This document shows positions 4,253-7,907 of a stretch of 7,907 bases of DNA, piece after piece. The notes beneath the pieces were generated by a model that had not been told where the DNA came from, did no database searches, and saw only the letters and a list, made by a program, of their open reading frames with translations. Source of the DNA: JBKHDT01 sp049974825 (GTDB lineage Bacteria; Pseudomonadota; Gammaproteobacteria; Halothiobacillales; Halothiobacillaceae); assembly GCA_049974825.1 (NCBI GenBank), contig JBNGDJ010000108.1:1-7907 (forward strand), read 5' to 3'. The first letter of the stretch is position 1; every line of letters begins with the position of its first letter. Position numbers and translations under genes: made by a program.

Positions 4253-7200
4253 ATGCTCACCAAGGTTCTCATTGCCAATCGCGGCGTCATTGCCTGCCGC
4301 ATTATCCGCACGCTTCGAAAGCTCGGTATCCACTCGGTCGCCGTATACAGCGATCAGGACCGTCATGCCCTGCACGTCCGTCAAGCCGACCAGGCGATCT
4401 GCCTGGGAGCCGGTTCGGCCGCCCAGACCTACCTCGATGCTGACCGAATCCTGGATCTTGCCGCCGAACACGGCGTCGACGGGATCCACCCGGGTTATGG
4501 GTTCCTGTCCGAGCGAGCCGAATTCGCCCAGGCCTGCGCCGCAAGGGGCATTGCCTTTATCGGCCCGACCCCCGACCAGATGCGCGACTTCGGACTGAAG
4601 CACACCGCCAGGCACCTGGCCGCCGAGGCAGGCGTTCCCATGCTGCCCGGCACAGACCTTTTGGCCGATCTGGAGGAAGCGCTGGGCGAAGCCGACCGAA
4701 TCGGCTATCCCGTGATGCTCAAGAGCACGGCCGGGGGCGGCGGTATCGGCATGCGGCTTTGTACCGATGCCAACGAACTGCAAGAGGCCTTCGTTTCGGT
4801 TCAACGGCTGTCCCGGAGCAACTTTTCGGATGGCGGGCTTTTTCTGGAAAAGTTTGTTCGACACGCCCGCCATATCGAGGTGCAGCTTTTTGGCGATGGC
4901 CACGGCGGCGTGATCGCGCTGGGGGAACGGGACTGCTCCGTGCAGCGACGCAACCAGAAGGTGGTCGAGGAAACGCCGGCCCCCAACCTGGCGGACGACA
5001 AGCGCCAGGCGCTGCAAGATGCCGCAGAGGCACTGGGCCGCCGGGTCCACTACCGCTCTGCCGGAACGGTCGAGTTCATCCTCGATGCCGATACGGGCGA
5101 CTTTTACTTCCTGGAAGTGAACACTCGACTGCAGGTTGAACACGGCGTGACCGAGGAGGTAACAGGCATCGACCTGGTCGAATGGATGGTCCGGCTGGCC
5201 GGCAACGACCTGCCGCCGCTCCAAACCCTGCGCCCGGGCCGGCCCGAGGGACACGCGATCCAGGTTCGACTGTATGCCGAGGACCCGGGCAGAAACTTTC
5301 AGCCATCAACGGGGCTGATCACGGATTTGACGCTGCCGCCAGACATCCGCGTGGAGACCTGGGTCGAGCCGGGCACCGAGGTATCCCCGCTGTACGATCC
5401 CATGCTCGCCAAGCTCATCGTCCATGCCCCGAACCGGGAAGCGGCCCTGGCACGCCTGAGCGAGGCGCTGGATCAAACCCGCCTGCACGGGCTGGAAACC
5501 AACCTGACCTACCTGAAGCAGATCGTGGCCGATGCACGATTTCAGGCCGGTCGCTGCACAACGGGCTATCTGGCCACTCTGCCCTATCACGCCGCGACAA
5601 TCGAGGTGCGAAGCCCGGGTACCCAAACCACCGTGCAGGACTACCCCGGGCGTCGCGGCTTCTGGCACATTGGCGTACCGCCGTCCGGGCCGATGGACAT
5701 GCGCTCGTTCCGGCTCGCCAACCGGATAGTCGGCAATGCCGAGCAGGCCGCGGGGCTGGAAATGACCGTCTCCGGCCCCGAGCTGCGCTTCAACACCGAC
5801 ACCACCATTGCGCTGACCGGGGCGCCGATGCCGGCCCGGCTTGACGGCGAGCCGGTGGCGTTCTGGCAGCCCGTGACAGTTCGGCGCGGGCAGGTGCTCG
5901 AAATGGGAGCAGTGTCCGACTCGGGCGCCCGGGCCTACCTGGCCGTGCGCGGGGGTCTCGACGTCCCCGAGCACATGGGCAGCCGGTCAACCTTCACCCT
6001 GGGCCAGTTCGGCGGTCACGGCGGCCGAGTGCTCTGGCCAGGGGAAATCCTGCACATTGCGGCACCGAACGGAGAAACCCCGCAGCGACTGCCACCCGAG
6101 GCCATCCCCGCGTTCACGAATCACTGGACACTGCATGCGGTGTACGGGCCGCACGGGGCGCCGGACTTCTTTACCGAAGACGATATCCGCACATTCTTCG
6201 CCACCGACTGGCAGGTGCACTACAACTCCAGCCGCACGGGCGTTCGACTGATCGGCCCGCGCCCCGAGTGGGCGCGCCCGGACGGCGGGGAAGCCGGCCT
6301 GCACCCCTCGAACATCCACGACAACGCCTACGCGATCGGGACCGTGGACTTCACCGGAGACATGCCGGTCATCCTCGGACCGGACGGCCCAAGCCTGGGC
6401 GGTTTTGTCTGCCCGGCCACCGTCATCACGGCCGATCTATGGAAGCTCGGCCAGCTGCGCCCGGGTGACCAGGTTCGCTTCGTGCCGGTGACCGTCGAAG
6501 AAGCCAACCGCCTGGAATGCGCGATGGATGATGCCATCGCCAACCTGAGCCCTGTGACTGTCACGCCCCGACAGACCACGCCCGACAGTCCGATGCGGCT
6601 GCCGCCGGAACCACGGACCGTCGAGCCCGAGGTTTCGGTGACCTACCGCGTGGCGGGGGACCGTTTCCTGCTGGTCGAGTACGGGCCGATCGTTTTGGAC
6701 CTTGCCCTGAGATTCCGGGTACAGGCGCTGCTGGAATGGCTGGAGGCCCGCGCCGAACCGGGGATTCTGGAGCTGACACCCGGCGTGCGCAGCCTGCAGG
6801 TGCACTACGACCCGCACCGACTGCCCACCGACCGGCTGGTCAGCCTGCTGGAACGGGCTCAGGGCGAACTGCGCGACCTGGAAGAAGCCGAACTGCCCTC
6901 GCGCATCATCCACCTGCCATTGGCCTGGGATGACAGCCAGACGCGCCTGGCCACCGAGAAGTACATGCAGTCGGTTCGGCCGGACGCGCCCTGGTGCCCG
7001 CGCAATATCGAGTTCATTCGCCGGATCAACGGACTGGAAAGCGAGGCCGAGGTCAAGCGCATTGTCTACGATGCCTCCTACCTGGTGATGGGGCTAGGGG
7101 ACGTGTACCTCAATGCACCACTGGCCACGCCGGTAGACCCACGGCACCGGCTGGTGACCACCAAGTACAACCCGGCCCGGACTTGGACCCCCGAGAATGC

Positions 7201-7852
7201 CGTGGGCATCGGGGGCTCGTACATGTGCATCTACGGCATGGAAGGGCCCGGGGGCTACCAGTTCGTGGGGCGGACCCTGCAGATCTGGAATCGCTACCGG
7301 CAGACGCCGGAATTTGAAAACCCCTGGCTGCTGCGCTTCTTCGACCAGATCCGTTTCTACGAGGTCAGCGAGGAAGAACTGCTTGAAATGCGTGACGCCT
7401 TCCCGCACGGCGGACTGCGGCTGCAGATCGAGGAAACCACCTTTTCACTGGGGCGCTACCGGCGCTTTCTGGCGGACAATGCTTCGGAAATCGACGCCTT
7501 CAAGGCGCGCCAGCAGGCGGCCTTTGAGGCCGAGCGCCAGCGCTGGATCGAAACGGGTCAGGCCAATTACGAGGCCGACGCCGAACCCGTCGACACCGGT
7601 ATCGACACGCTGGAACTGGCGGATGGACAGACGGCCATCAGCGAGCATGTCCACGGTGTCGTCTGGAAGCTTGAGGTCGAGGCAGGAGAACAGGTCCGCG
7701 AGGGGCAAACTCTGCTGATCCTTGAATCCATGAAGATGGAAATCCGGATCAGCGCACCGGCCAACGGACGGGTTGAACAAATCCTCTGCACACCCGGCGA
7801 ACAGGTCCACCCGGGCAAGACCCTGCTGGTGCTCGGCCCGCCGGAGCACTGA
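4253..7852 (+). CDS. Biotin-dependent urea/guanidine carboxylase
   Basis: Single-chain enzyme of 1199 residues that uses ATP and bicarbonate to carboxylate biotin and then transfers CO2 to guanidine (giving carboxyguanidine) or urea (giving allophanate). Domains: biotin carboxylase at about 1-445, starting KVLIANRGVIACRI, with the ATP lid KSTAGGGGIGMR (Lys157-Arg168) and the catalytic EVNTRLQVEH (Glu288, Asn290, Arg292); a KipA-like carboxyltransferase part at about 450-760 (VQDYPGRRGFWHIGVPPSGP, HPSNIHDNAYAIG at 684-696, DGPSLGGFVCP); a KipI-like part at about 796-1030 (VYDASYLVMGLGDVYL, DPRHRLVTTKYNPARTWTPE, GGYQFVGRT); and a biotin carrier at about 1120-1197 with ESMKME, biotin on Lys1161. 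The amidolyase domain of fungal urea amidolyase is absent. GAGG at 4239-4242 lies 10 bases before ATG 4253. The guanidine-I riboswitch and UAAP pair argue for guanidine as substrate; the sequence alone does not prove it. Confidence 0.95.
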   Translation: MLTKVLIANRGVIACRIIRTLRKLGIHSVAVYSDQDRHALHVRQADQAICLGAGSAAQTYLDADRILDLAAEHGVDGIHPGYGFLSERAEFAQACAARGIAFIGPTPDQMRDFGLKHTARHLAAEAGVPMLPGTDLLADLEEALGEADRIGYPVMLKSTAGGGGIGMRLCTDANELQEAFVSVQRLSRSNFSDGGLFLEKFVRHARHIEVQLFGDGHGGVIALGERDCSVQRRNQKVVEETPAPNLADDKRQALQDAAEALGRRVHYRSAGTVEFILDADTGDFYFLEVNTRLQVEHGVTEEVTGIDLVEWMVRLAGNDLPPLQTLRPGRPEGHAIQVRLYAEDPGRNFQPSTGLITDLTLPPDIRVETWVEPGTEVSPLYDPMLAKLIVHAPNREAALARLSEALDQTRLHGLETNLTYLKQIVADARFQAGRCTTGYLATLPYHAATIEVRSPGTQTTVQDYPGRRGFWHIGVPPSGPMDMRSFRLANRIVGNAEQAAGLEMTVSGPELRFNTDTTIALTGAPMPARLDGEPVAFWQPVTVRRGQVLEMGAVSDSGARAYLAVRGGLDVPEHMGSRSTFTLGQFGGHGGRVLWPGEILHIAAPNGETPQRLPPEAIPAFTNHWTLHAVYGPHGAPDFFTEDDIRTFFATDWQVHYNSSRTGVRLIGPRPEWARPDGGEAGLHPSNIHDNAYAIGTVDFTGDMPVILGPDGPSLGGFVCPATVITADLWKLGQLRPGDQVRFVPVTVEEANRLECAMDDAIANLSPVTVTPRQTTPDSPMRLPPEPRTVEPEVSVTYRVAGDRFLLVEYGPIVLDLALRFRVQALLEWLEARAEPGILELTPGVRSLQVHYDPHRLPTDRLVSLLERAQGELRDLEEAELPSRIIHLPLAWDDSQTRLATEKYMQSVRPDAPWCPRNIEFIRRINGLESEAEVKRIVYDASYLVMGLGDVYLNAPLATPVDPRHRLVTTKYNPARTWTPENAVGIGGSYMCIYGMEGPGGYQFVGRTLQIWNRYRQTPEFENPWLLRFFDQIRFYEVSEEELLEMRDAFPHGGLRLQIEETTFSLGRYRRFLADNASEIDAFKARQQAAFEAERQRWIETGQANYEADAEPVDTGIDTLELADGQTAISEHVHGVVWKLEVEAGEQVREGQTLLILESMKMEIRISAPANGRVEQILCTPGEQVHPGKTLLVLGPPEH

Positions 7853-7907
7853 CCGCCCCGTAGCGTGCCGCGGACGGATGGCAAGATGCGGACAAGCGGT
7901 GTGTTGC
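7853..7907 (+). other. Downstream end of window, no assignable gene
   Basis: Fifty-five bases after the carboxylase stop. No terminator hairpin is seen, so the operon may continue. In this type of operon an allophanate hydrolase gene (atzF) commonly follows. ATG codons occur at 7878 and 7886, but only 10 and 7 codons remain, too few to recognise a protein. Confidence 0.5.

Noticed and set aside
4226..5254. 342-residue antisense open frame opposite the carboxylase N-terminus
   Set aside because: The + strand carries clear biotin carboxylase motifs here; the antisense frame shows no recognisable domain.
4253..7852. Acetyl-CoA, propionyl-CoA or pyruvate carboxylase
   Set aside because: The carboxyltransferase part is of the KipA/KipI type found in urea and guanidine carboxylases, not the crotonase-like or TIM-barrel type of those enzymes.
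7886..7907. ATG 7886 as start of an allophanate hydrolase gene
   Set aside because: Only seven codons remain in the window and no convincing ribosome binding site can be singled out; the protein cannot be recognised.

Overview
The window is most of a bacterial guanidine-utilisation operon, all genes on the + strand, from an upstream regulatory region through to the carboxylase. High GC, a match to the sigma-54 (-24/-12) promoter type, NtrC-like enhancer sites and the gene set suggest a proteobacterium, perhaps a gammaproteobacterium; genus cannot be named from this alone. A run of exactly 100 N (2140-2239) marks a scaffold join, so this is draft assembly and the true distance there is unknown.

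Layout: (1) 1-500 has no credible gene. It holds a perfect 15-bp inverted repeat (15-50), two NtrC-like dyads 21 bp apart (136-150 and 157-171), a close sigma-54 promoter match (259-274), and a clear guanidine-I (ykkC-I) riboswitch (348-460). (2) 501-1592 is a periplasmic substrate-binding protein. (3) 1652-2139 is an ABC permease cut by the gap. (4) 2240-2697 is the C-terminal part of the ABC ATPase. (5) A hairpin with a T5 tail (2703-2743) separates the transport genes from the catabolic genes. (6) 2766-3515 and 3512-4162 are the paired DUF1989 proteins UAAP2 and UAAP1 (carboxyguanidine deiminase subunits, CgdA/CgdB), overlapping by 4 bp. (7) 4163-4252 carries two GC-rich hairpins with the same ACGA loop. 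(8) 4253-7852 is a 1199-residue biotin-dependent urea/guanidine carboxylase with biotin carboxylase, KipA-like and KipI-like carboxyltransferase parts, and a biotin carrier domain.

How they work together (family knowledge plus inference): the ABC system imports guanidine or a related compound; the carboxylase uses ATP and bicarbonate to make carboxyguanidine; the UAAP1/UAAP2 pair deiminates this to allophanate plus ammonia; an allophanate hydrolase, not in this window and expected downstream, would release the remaining ammonia. The upstream region suggests a two-input switch: NtrC/sigma-54 would start transcription when nitrogen is short, and the guanidine-I riboswitch would let expression proceed only when guanidine is present. 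The system is known in outline; the less described parts are the promoter/riboswitch combination, the intercistronic hairpins, and the loss of all four candidate active-site cysteines in one of the two deiminase paralogues.
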